This document shows positions 54,905 to 64,000 of a stretch of DNA of 64,000 nucleotides, piece after piece; the stretch's first letter is position 1; each line of letters opens with the position of its first letter. Under the pieces are notes generated by a model. The model worked only from the letters and a program-made list of their open reading frames with translations, did no database searches and was not told the origin of the DNA. The stretch covers positions 310,001 through 374,000 of the forward strand of contig NC_079241.1 of assembly GCF_028009165.1 (NCBI RefSeq). Reading direction: 5' to 3'. Source of the DNA: Akanthomyces muscarius (lineage: Eukaryota; Ascomycota; Sordariomycetes; Hypocreales; Cordycipitaceae). Made by a program: the position numbers and the translations under genes.

Positions 54905-55738
54905 ATGTCTCTGTCGCGAGCTTTCACCACCTCTCGCCGCAGGCTCGGCCTGGACACCGACTCCACTCCCAGCTTCATGAAGCGCAGCAACACCACCAAG
55001 GCTCCCGAATTCCGCCCCAAGATCTCTGGTCCCGTTGAGCTCATTCACACTACCAACATTCTCACCTACAATGCGCCCGACCTGCCCCGTCCTCACCGCA
55101 GCAACTCGGCATCTTCCAAGGCTGCCGAGTCGGACACGGAAACCTTCATGACCGCCGAGTCTACGCCCCCCACCAGCCCTGATGTAGCTCCTGGTGAGCG
55201 CGACTGCTCTTCGCCCACCCCGGAGCCAAACCACCTGTCCTGCTACTTCCAGACCGCTGCCCAGGCCACTCCGGATCCTGCCGCGCCCGCCATTCCCAGA
55301 CGCTCGCCCTCGCACACCAAAAAGGCCAGCTACGAGGCCCTCGCTCGCAAGCGCTCCGTCTCCCGCCAGTCGCGCGACTCCGACATGTCGGCCTCTTCGC
55401 GCCCTGGACTGACCTTTTCCCGCGCCTCGTCCACTTCAACACGTGCCTCGTCCGCGTCCCACTCGTCTATTGCACAAAAATCGACTCCCGTCACCCCACC
55501 AGCCAACCCCAGCAAAGAACCTCATCCTTTTGGCCAGGAGCTCGCTCAGGTTAGCGAGCTCGCCGAAGAGTATGGCGTCGGCAACAAGCTCAAGCCCATC
55601 GACGAGGAAGAGGAGATGTACCTCAACTCCCGTGGCCTCACAAAGTTTAGCGCCGACGACTACCTTGGTATCGTCCACAGCCTCAGCAGCTCGTTTTTCG
55701 CTGAGCACCCTGCGGCGCCTGCTCCTCTCTGGATCTAA
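54905..55738 (+). CDS. Conserved-looking fungal protein of unknown function
   Basis: Single exon, 277 residues from ATG 54905 (context GCCATGTC). The N-terminal 60 residues are basic (RAFTTSRRRLGL) and could be a mitochondrial presequence, though the Ser/Thr content also fits a disordered start. Residues 65-210 are Ser/Pro/Thr-rich with many possible phosphorylation sites. The C-terminal 75 residues are ordered and acidic, with ELAEEYGVG and EEEEMYLNSRGLTKFSADDYL, and look like the conserved core. I do not recognise a named domain. The leader is long and pyrimidine-rich, which points to regulated translation. Confidence 0.75.
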   Translation: MSLSRAFTTSRRRLGLDTDSTPSFMKRSNTTKAPEFRPKISGPVELIHTTNILTYNAPDLPRPHRSNSASSKAAESDTETFMTAESTPPTSPDVAPGERDCSSPTPEPNHLSCYFQTAAQATPDPAAPAIPRRSPSHTKKASYEALARKRSVSRQSRDSDMSASSRPGLTFSRASSTSTRASSASHSSIAQKSTPVTPPANPSKEPHPFGQELAQVSELAEEYGVGNKLKPIDEEEEMYLNSRGLTKFSADDYLGIVHSLSSSFFAEHPAAPAPLWI

Positions 55739-57576
55739 CTTTCCTGGTCCAAAGGACAGACTTGACAATTTTACTTTGCATCTTCGGCTGTACATATTCA
55801 ACCACATACCGCGGGGAGCCCATTTGCCAGGCGAAGGCTCATCTGCACACTCCATATTTCTTTTATTTGCGCAACTACGCGGGACGAACAACTGGGACAC
55901 GGGATTTAACAATGGTCAGCGATTGAGGGACGCCGCGGACGGGCTACAGGCCCTGTCTGCTTCGAGGCGGATTTTTTTACGGTGATTTAGGGCGATGGCG
56001 TTTATAGACACGGTCCATCGACCACTACGGAACAAACTTGACACATGTTTTGACGATTTCTTTGATTTGTATGGTTATTACCAAGAGACGGGGCATAGTT
56101 GATCTTTGCCCACAGCCGCGACGGCATTCAATCCAATTTGCTTTACTTGCTACATATCAGCATGCTTGATGTGCTTCACTTGGTGACTCGAGTTGTCTTG
56201 TGCGATGGCTCTTTTGCCAAGGACACTGCGCTATTTTTGATTCATGATGCATGCCAGTGAAAGACGCAAGCGATCTACACAACGGTCAAGAAAAAATGGC
56301 GGGTATTTTCTGCGACAATACCAATATAGCTGGGGTCTCACCACTTAGCCCCAGTCCTACTTGAGTGATTCGCTTCGAGACACCGCACGACGTTGCCGCC
56401 TGGCTGAAATGTCCCATACCAGTGGCCACCAATGAACCCTGACCGCTCCCGCTGAACACGTTACTAGCCATCATGGGCGTTGCTGCATAGTGGCGTCGAT
56501 GAAGCGTGATCGTGGCCACCACCACACCCCGCACGAGGAGGGGGATGGACACGTACGCCGTCGTCACAAGGATGGCAACCTTCCTCTTTCGGCCGGGCCA
56601 CACGCTGACGTCTGGCCGTTTGCCGCAGCGGATTGGCTGCGCTGATTGTCGGACCACCCCTGCTAGCGCTGGCTAGTTTGGGCAGTTCTACTCCGTGCGG
56701 GTAGAAGGGTTTCAACTTGAAAGTATGGCTTTGATCGACAAGAGGGGTTCTACCTTTTCCAACAAGATAGGCTTCATTTTCGCAAAGTATATATAATGAA
56801 TGGACTTGTAAAACTTGTTAGAAAAAGGCCCTGTCTTCTTATTTGTTCTTTTGTTGGGAATCGCCTTTTCCCGCTAAGCGTCGCGCTGTGACTTTGACAA
56901 AGATGTTGCTGGGTTTACGACGTCATGCATAACAGGGCGTGGTATGTAGATGAGCTCAATCGTACTCACAGACCATTTTTAAGAAAAGAAAACATTCACT
57001 ATTAAAACGTGCAGATGAGGCGGTAAGAAAAATTCATCTTGGGAGAGGAATGTGCGTCATTATATCTGCGACCAAGGTTCCTCTTCCTGTCCAGGCGCGC
57101 CTGACCTACCCTACGGTTCGACCGTGACGGACACTCTCTGCGCTACGGAGCACCTCCAGCGCTGAGGCTTCAGTCGCAGGACGATGACAAGGTGAGGTAG
57201 AGTTGGAATTTGCTAGAGTGTGCAAGACTGACTTTCGACGAGTTGACTGAAGTGGAGGGAAACATTTGCTGACAACGTCTAAGCCGCTGCACGTGGGGGT
57301 TTTGGTCACGACATCTCTCGAGTTGTATGCCAATTTTACAAAGCTGTTTTATCCAGTAATAAATCATATAGTTGACTACTCTTTACGTGTACGTGTAAGC
57401 TTTACCTTTCTGCAGCAGCCACCCTCCTTTCTTGATGAACAGTCTGGTTGCTAGTCGAGGCTTGCTGATGGTCCCTATCAGTGGTTTGATCGGATTACTT
57501 GGTGCCAGAGCGCTCAGCTGCTGAGACAATCATAAAGAAAAGAAGAAAAAGGGAGCGATTCTTCATCTTGTAAGAC
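55739..57576. other. Intergenic, no gene supported
   Basis: The 3' flank of the previous gene and AT-rich spacer. Minus-strand frames at 56286-56715 contain hydrophobic patches but have no recognisable domain. Confidence 0.5.
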
Positions 57577-58240
57577 GTTTTGAATCTGCCCAATCAAGAG
57601 ACGCATCCCGTCTGCGTCACCGCTGGAAGCCCCCTTTACCCTTGCCTCTTCTCGTTCCGTAACGCCGGCTGCGCTGCCTCGTCAATCGAGTTCGTCTCCG
57701 CCGCCTACACACCGACTTTCGCCAAATAGTAGGCTGGGGAATCTCGCGTTGCACAGAGCGACAATGTCGCCGTCTCAAGTCTATGCCGCTGAAGGCCTGC
57801 TGCTCCCTCGACCAGCGCCTCTGCTCCAACCGGGATTGTCACTGGCGAGCGCATCGATGCCCCAAAGTCACACGCCTCTAGACAGCTACAAAATTCGCGC
57901 AATGGCCGCTGAGATCGCCAAAGCCATTGCCTGGCTCGAAAGCATCGGCCTGGTGCATGGCGACCGGCGCCGTCCCAAGATGCTCCTCGATCAGCGCGGC
58001 CACCTCGAGCTGACCGATTTCCGACAGCTCTCGAGTTCCCGCCGCTTGCGGAGGCACCCCTGGAGCGCATGGCGATGAGATGCTGGATGGGTTTGCCTCG
58101 CTGGCAGGATCTGGCGCAGGAGGCGGTGCGGCTGGAGGGGGGACCGGAGCCGCGAAGCAAGGCACGAGGTTCGGGGATGAGTACGTGGACCAGGCGAAAC
58201 GGCATTTTCAGAATCTTCTGGAGTAGGAGCTCGCTGACAA
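57577..58240 (+). pseudogene. Broken protein-kinase fragment
   Basis: An open frame from about 57577 to 58078 contains AEIAKAIAWLESIGLVHGDR followed by LLDQRGHLELTDF, the catalytic-loop and DF(G) part of a fungal Ser/Thr kinase. HGD is present, but the Asn expected five residues later is Lys, and the Gly of DFG is Arg. There is no N-lobe ahead of it, only Ser/Pro-rich sequence, and the frame breaks after LTDF; the next frame ends at 58222. It appears to be a truncated, decayed kinase copy, distinct from the intact kinase at 60005. Confidence 0.45.
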
Positions 58241-58649
58241 GGTGCCTCATGCGGATGTTGTCGCGGGCGAGGGAGCTAATCGCCAACCGAGGTATAGTCA
58301 CAGCAATAATTCCTCGTGTGACGTCAAGCTTACTGCGTAAATCAGGCAATAAAACCCGAAATTGCTATCGTGATTGCAACGGTTTGTTTCCTGAGAGCTA
58401 CTTGTAGTTATAACCGCGCTTCTTACACTGCCTATCAATGTGCCCGTGACAGTAAGAAAATGGCAGAACGCATGGCGGCAACAAAACAGGAGCGGGCGAG
58501 GGAACATCTAAAGAGATCGCTCGTATTATCTCAATATTTACGGAGCCTGCATGAAGACACAGAAACCCAGAGTCCAAGTGCCAGTAGGTCCATTGTGATA
58601 CTACTCTGCCCATGAATACATCTTGGTCATGACTTGGGTTGCCGCTAGC

Positions 58650-58725
58650 CGGCACTGGCAATCGAACCGCAGCCTCACCGGCAACGCGGGTCGATCGCAT
58701 GCCCTCCAAGTGAGAGCCATAGGCA
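58650..58725 (-). other. tRNA-like (A box / B box) sequence, possible SINE head or tRNA relic
   Basis: On the minus strand an A-box-like TGGCTCTCACTTGG lies at 58719-58706 and a B-box-like GGTTCGATTGC at 58668-58658, at tRNA spacing. The stems do not pair well enough for a functional tRNA. Confidence 0.25.
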
Positions 58726-60004
58726 CAATAGTTACTCTACGAAACCTGAACCGTCGCTTCAATTACTCGATTTAGTTCCTTGCATCGTCCCGACGACGTA
58801 CTCCGCACAACTGAGCCCTTTTCATCAAGTGGCCCAGAAAACATTGGCAACAAACCACAGCCAGTGGCATTGCACGAGAAGTTAACAGAGGGTAAAAAAG
58901 AGAGCGCGCATGATGAAAAAAAGATTCGTTGCTTTTTCCTCCTCTTTTCTCTCACATTTTCCAGATGTCGAAAATCTGACGGTAGGCACGAAAAACTCTG
59001 CGACCAACTGGGCTGCAGCCAATCATTTTACACCGTGGGCGCTCACAGGCTTCGTTGGCTTTTGCTCTTCCCTCTGCTAAACTCGTATGCCAAATCCTCC
59101 GCCGGCGCTGGATTTTTGCAGTATTGCGTCGTTTACCTCTCTGGCTGGCCGGTATCGGCCACATGCTCGTCCACTTTCCCTGTGTGAGTTTTGGTACGAG
59201 CTCGCTCACCAGCGACAAGCTCCATGCTCATCAGCAGGATAGGCCGTCGTGTGGTGTACTCGTAGAACCCTAATTATCATGAACAAACATTCAACACTAT
59301 TACCAAATAACGTTATTGCGTAGACCACGTCACCACGAGTCGATAATTTCGACTGTCCAGGCTTACCACAGCGTGAGAGATGTGCTTGGAGCATCGCTGA
59401 GTCTGCAGACAGTGTATAAGTGAGATACGGTGTTTACGTGACCAAGCGCAACAGCTGTGCTCAATATTGCAACTCATCGCTTTTCAAGTTAAAAAAAAAC
59501 TAAGCGCTAAAGGGGAGGCTGCAGATACGAGGCTCTTCGCAGGCAAACATGCACGACCGTTACATTGTGAACCTCGAGCCGACATGCTTTTCACCAGTCA
59601 ATAATGGAGAAAAGCAATATTATGTAGTGATTCATCCCTGGTCGCGGCTCAAGTGGCTAGGAATTGCCCACAACAGAGCCTGCGCAATCGCACCGTGCGA
59701 CCAAACACTCTGCTGTTGTGTATTGTGTAAGGGCTTGTATTCCACACCATGTAGAACCCGGGGAGCATCCAGCGTCGCGCAGAGGCATACCCTGTGGCAG
59801 CGTGACAAGGTTATGTTGAGACTACTGGAACTTGGAGGGGATATAAAACCAGCGCGATGCTGCCTATGGGTAGTTGGTGGACAGGTTCCCTTACCCAACA
59901 GAAAGCTTTCGAAGTTGACAAGATTTCATAAAGATTCACAAAATACAATTTCAAGAAAAGAAACAAGATTTTATAAACCTTCGCAAATTACACTCTGAAA
60001 AGAT
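58726..60004. other. Upstream region of the intact kinase gene
   Basis: No gene supported. A 149-codon frame at 59549-59998 lies in the promoter and leader and lacks features. The last 120 bp are an A-rich leader. Confidence 0.5.
59842..59848 (+). promoter_or_regulatory. TATA box of the kinase gene
   Basis: TATAAAA 157 bp before the start codon, followed by an A-rich leader. Confidence 0.6.
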
Positions 60005-62318
60005 ATGTCTAGAATTATGTCAGCCAACATCAGAGACAAGAAGCGACGCAAGACGGAGGCTCGCACTCCACCTTCTACGAGAAGCTCTGGTGCAAGCAAA
60101 GAAGATTTGCCGTCTCCTCCCAGCGCAGACCGGCCCGCATGGCTTCCCCCTCCCAAGGATTCTCTCGCGTCAGGGGTTCGAACACCGCAGTATCCTTTGT
60201 CTGGCTCCGAGGATTTGAATCCTCCGCCGACTCCAGGGTGTAGTGATTCTCCCTCGCCGAGTGAAGGAGCATCACGACCTGGCACTGGCGAGGTTCTGCG
60301 TCCCGAAAGACCTCAAGATCTAGGTATTAAACCTCCACCTTGTTTCTTTTGCTACAAGGTATGGAAGCAGACCTGGGACCGCGTCGCAGGCTGGGTTCCC
60401 GAACCCTATAGCCCATACATAGAAACCAAATTGTGCAATCAGTTTGGAGAAGGTGTATTGAAGCCTTCCTTCTGTGATTTGACCCCCATAGTCCATTTTA
60501 CGCTGGGCAGAGTCTTACTGTGCAACGTTTGTGGTTGCGCCTTGCCCGCGCCCGAGGCGCAGGCAGGAGCGTTGTCTGATGGGGGAGAAGTAACGCGGCC
60601 TTTACCCCGTGCCGAAACCCCAGTTGTTCTAGAACCACGTTACGACTTGTCGGAATCATTTGCCCGTCTACTGGTAGCTGAGCGCCAACTCAGTCCAGAC
60701 GTACGCATGATAGTACTGCCGCAGCAGGCCGGCACACGGCTGGACGGCCGCTCAGGCTCCTACAACGACCAGGAGCCTTTGCAAAATCTCAAAATGATTA
60801 GACAAACGTCCGAGCGCACGCATTTTGACTTGGACCTGGATTCGAGACGCGGTTGTCGCTTTTACTACGACGTGGGGAGCGATGACCTCATTGCTCTCAA
60901 CGAAGGCAAAGAGAGTATCTGGCTCGTCGCGCTCAATGTAGGAGCCGCCACAGGGCCCAACCAGACCCTGTGCTTGGACCCTGGTGAGAAGAATCCCATC
61001 TCCCCGGGGTACTGGGGCATGATGGCATTTCTCGAAGAGGACGAGTCAGGGCCAGTGACGGCCGAAGAGGACGAGCCAAGGCCACTGATGGCCGAGTGCT
61101 TGCTGCTGCCTCGTCGATGGACTTTTCAGCAGTTTTCAGTACCGCTCGCTGGTCTTGTCACGCCGGGGGAGTCTCCGGCCGACGACGTAGCGTGGACAAC
61201 GCAGGTATGTCTTTGAACTCTTTCCTAAACTGTTTTCTAGTTTAATCTTCAATGCTGACAAACAAGATCATCTGCTCGAACTTTGGGGATGGCGACAACC
61301 CTATGCTGAAAGTTGCACCCGCAACAATGGTGCGGATCAGGTTTCCCACGGCACCCGGCGAGCCAGAATCAACGGAAAATTTCGATATTACGAACATCGC
61401 AAACATTGCGACGCCGACAAGTCGAACGGGCATTCTTCATGCGCTTCACAGCAACATGGGAGAAGTGCACTCGGCTATGAAGATACTTAGAAGACACCCA
61501 GATCAGAAAGATCAGATACCATCCTTGGCGGATGATTACTCTTCGGAAGTGGTGTTCTCCTTGGCGTTGAAGGATCATGTGAGAGAGAAAAGCGCGGTCT
61601 TAAGACTATGCATTAGCTAATCCTTGACTAGCCCGGGTTTGTTACGTGTCTTGGGTTCGATGCTCGCTTCTTCGTGATTTACATGGAGCGCCTGGAAGAA
61701 CATGACCTCGGACTGCACCAGGATAGAAATGGCATGTTTACAGGGTCATTGTCGTTCGCGGAACGAATACTGAAAGACACGGCTCGGAATCTTGCCCATC
61801 TCGAATCGGAAGGTTTTCTGCATAATGACATCAAGCCGCGGAACATGATTTTCCATCCCGAGCGCGGCACCCTGCTGATTGACTTTGGGCTTTGCACCTA
61901 CGCGAACGATGGCCAGCCGGGCGGCGGGATCTACCCATACATTGCGCCAGAGATATACGAAGGAGTAGCTCCCTCCCCGGCAAGCGACATATACTCACTG
62001 GGCGTCACAATGCTGTATCTACTGGGGAAAACAGCCCTGCCCGAAAGCCTCGGGCCAGGCTGGAGAGTAAAAAACCCCGGCCCGCGCTACTACCGTTGGC
62101 GCAGCGAGGTTGAAACGATGCGGAGTAGCCTTCGCGGTACCATGGGGGCAATCGTGAAGCAGATGCTAGGAAGACGTGCAAGAACACGCATAACGGCTCG
62201 TCAGATCCTGGAACAGCTCAGGATAGCAGAAGAAGAGAGACAAGGAGAAGAGGAGAGACGAGCAAAAGACAAGAAGAAGGAAAAAAACAAGAAGCGACCA
62301 GACACTGGACGCAGATAG
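60005..62318 (+). CDS. Divergent protein kinase with a 400-residue N-terminal extension
   Basis: Three exons: 60005-61204, 61267-61578 and 61632-62318, all phase 0, giving 732 residues. The C-terminal half is a kinase: a loose Gly loop (HSNMGEVHSAMKIL, Lys472), Glu494, HNDIKPRN with Asp570, LIDFGL at 587-592 and IAPEIY at 608-613. All catalytic residues are present, so activity is plausible. The tail is Lys/Glu-rich. The N-terminal 400 residues are unusual: a Pro/Ser-rich first 110, then Cys pairs CFFC and CNVCGC about 65 residues apart that could bind zinc, and a region resembling a sensor domain of unknown type. It lies beside a broken kinase fragment and a low-complexity repeat gene, typical of fast-evolving kinase loci. 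I do not recognise the subfamily. Confidence 0.8.
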
Positions 62319-62583
62319 AACAAGAACTCATGAGCTAGATAGCGAGAATTAAACAGATTGTTTTCACTGACCATCTTAAATAATCATTATGAGTTTAAAA
62401 TCCTTTGATGACTACTAATACATAGCCGCAAGCCACGCAGTAAAGTTCGCACCATGCTGTCGAGCACCCACTCTCTAAAGCGCCTTTTCTGTATTATGTT
62501 TTTATTCGCAGCTACCAAAGAATACTAATGTCTGTTCGCAAGCAACACTGTAAAATCCGCAACACACGCTCATACCTGTGATT

Positions 62584-64000
62584 CTAGAGCCGCTCTTCAA
62601 TATTACGCCTCCCTTTGCCGCTATTGAGCGGCTCCGTCGACTGCGTCTCCTCATGCCCATGACTACAGAGCTCCTTGTCCGCTGGCCCGTTATCCCGAAC
62701 CCAGCCGAGTTCCTCGTAATAAATACGCGCAGGTCGGCTGAAACCTTTCCCGCTGAAATCATCTTCATATGGTGCGTGTCCGCTCGCCTGGCTTGAAACC
62801 CGACTCGGAGGTGTCGGGTAACCACCTCGTGTTTTCCACTTGCCAATTACATTCGCATTGCCGTTGTCGTCGCTATCTGACGAGTCATCATCCTCGCCGC
62901 TGCTGGTAGATATTATGGATGAGAGAGCATCCGAGTTGATCGGTTCTTCAGACGGGCTTGCTCGCGGTGAAACAGCTGGGAGCTCCTCCTCGTGGCCACT
63001 TTCGGCGTCTAAATGCCGATGACTACGTTTTCGAGTTTTGTGCTTTCGATCAAAGAGCTTCATTTCGCCGCTGATCTTGCCATTGAAACTGCCGTGGTCG
63101 TCTGAATTATAATCCTCGTCGCTACTGGTAGATATTGCGGATGAGGATGCTCCAGGGTTTGTTGTCCCTTCAGGTAGACTTTCTGGCCGTGGAACGGATA
63201 GGAGCGTCTCCTGTTTGCCACCTTGTGCCTCTGAATCCTGATTATTGCGCTTTCGATTATCGCGCTTTCGATTATTGAGTTTTCGGTCAATGAGCTTTCT
63301 CTTGCTGCTGATTCTCGCATGGAAATTGCTCTGATCGTCTGCATCATAACCCTCGTCGCTAGTGAAAGGTGTTGCGGATGAGGAAACTCGCAGGCTTGCT
63401 GGCTCTTTAAGCGGACTTGCTAGCGATATCACCGCCCGTCGCTTCTCCTCGCGGCCACTTTCGGCCTCTGAATCCTGAGGATCGCGCTTTCTCTTTCGGC
63501 TCCTTGTCGTATTGGAGTCGCTTTCAATGTTTGAAACGTAACCCGCGTCGCTGCTCGTAGATATTGCGGGGGAAGCTCTATGGCTTGTTGCCTTTTCCGG
63601 ACTTGTTCGCGGTGGTCCAGCTCGCCGCTTCACCTCGCGGCCACTTTGGGCCTCTGAATCATGAGAATCGCGCTTTCTCTTTCGGCTGCTGCCTGCATTG
63701 AGAGCACCGTCGTTGATCGAAGTGCTCCCGGCGTTGCTGTTTGGGGACCCTGTTGATGAGGAGGCTTCAAGAACTTTTGGCGTTTCAGACGGGCTTGCTG
63801 ACGGCGTTGTAGCCCTTCGCTTCCTTTTGAAGCCATTCTCAGCGTCTTGCTCTTGATGACTGCGTTTTCTCTTCCCGTCGCCCATGTAGTCCTCGCTTGC
63901 GCGGATCTGGTCGGCTGGCGGCGGTGAGTCATATGATTGGGCTGGGGAAAGCCGCGCCGATATGGCGTCGACTTCGAGACTGAATCTTTCGCGGCGCTCC
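62584..64000 (-). CDS. KR-rich tandem-repeat protein, 5' end beyond the window
   Basis: The stop is at 62584. An ATG at 63885 gives 433 residues, but the frame stays open from there to the window edge (38 more codons, including SARLSPAQSYDSPPPADQ), so the true start probably lies outside. The protein consists of about five diverged repeats of 60-80 residues, each with a KRKR-type basic block, a D-SEA-SG-E block, a Ser/Pro stretch and an acidic S-S-D-E-G-Y element. The last 60 residues (KTRGGYPTPPSRV, then YYEELGW) are non-repeated. Basic clusters suggest a nuclear location. No known domain is seen. Confidence 0.7.
   Translation of the reverse strand, partial: ERRERFSLEVDAISARLSPAQSYDSPPPADQIRASEDYMGDGKRKRSHQEQDAENGFKRKRRATTPSASPSETPKVLEASSSTGSPNSNAGSTSINDGALNAGSSRKRKRDSHDSEAQSGREVKRRAGPPRTSPEKATSHRASPAISTSSDAGYVSNIESDSNTTRSRKRKRDPQDSEAESGREEKRRAVISLASPLKEPASLRVSSSATPFTSDEGYDADDQSNFHARISSKRKLIDRKLNNRKRDNRKRNNQDSEAQGGKQETLLSVPRPESLPEGTTNPGASSSAISTSSDEDYNSDDHGSFNGKISGEMKLFDRKHKTRKRSHRHLDAESGHEEELPAVSPRASPSEEPINSDALSSIISTSSGEDDDSSDSDDNGNANVIGKWKTRGGYPTPPSRVSSQASGHAPYEDDFSGKGFSRPARIYYEELGWVRDNGPADKELCSHGHEETQSTEPLNSGKGRRNIEERL

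Noticed and set aside
61640..61665. B-box-like GGGTTCGATGC string
   Set aside because: Lies inside the kinase coding exon with no tRNA structure around it.

Overview
The window is nuclear DNA of a filamentous ascomycete (Pezizomycotina), most likely Hypocreales. The genes are split by short introns (about 50-180 nt) with GTRNGT donors, CTRAC/TACTAAC branch sites and YAG acceptors. Many ascomycete families occur: Zn2Cys6 factor, bZIP plus DUF3425 factor, TRP-like channel with an ML domain, DHA1 transporter, type-B carboxylesterases. A Cry-like (delta-endotoxin N domain) protein fits an insect- or nematode-associated hypocrealean lineage, but the species cannot be fixed from the sequence.

Layout. 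0-12.4 kb is an accessory segment: small helical single-domain ORFs (some broken), a metzincin, a 105-bp repeat array, a CYTH-domain protein and a tRNA-Ser(AGA) gene. That tRNA gene is interrupted in its D-loop by what looks exactly like a spliceosomal intron. 12.4-31.3 kb is conserved core genome: a zinc-finger protein with a long leader, an HCA59/Tls1-like splicing protein, a beta-hydroxyacid dehydrogenase, a five-exon acylphosphatase with tiny exons, the splicing helicase Prp16, the ribosome-biogenesis WD protein Pwp1, and a TRP-like membrane protein. 32.9-35.8 kb holds a convergent bZIP factor and MFS exporter. 37.4-50.3 kb is again accessory: the Cry/jacalin-like protein, two secreted carboxylesterases, a short-chain dehydrogenase, a Zn2Cys6 regulator, an epimerase remnant, a pair of direct repeats and an 800-bp AT-rich inverted-repeat element. 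50.3-57.6 kb is gene-poor around one conserved protein of unknown function with a long leader. 57.6-64 kb contains a broken kinase, an intact divergent kinase with a large N-terminal extension, and a KR-rich repeat protein running off the right edge.

How the genes relate. Prp16, the HCA59-like protein and Pwp1 are housekeeping RNA-processing genes. In the accessory part, the Zn2Cys6 gene and the second esterase share a 544-bp divergent promoter, and the bZIP and MFS genes converge; such pairs suggest local regulation, but no classic biosynthetic core enzyme is present. Several TAA/TGA interruptions and the AT-rich element are compatible with past repeat-induced point mutation. All gene models with introns were assembled by eye from splice signals and reading frame; none was checked against transcripts or databases.
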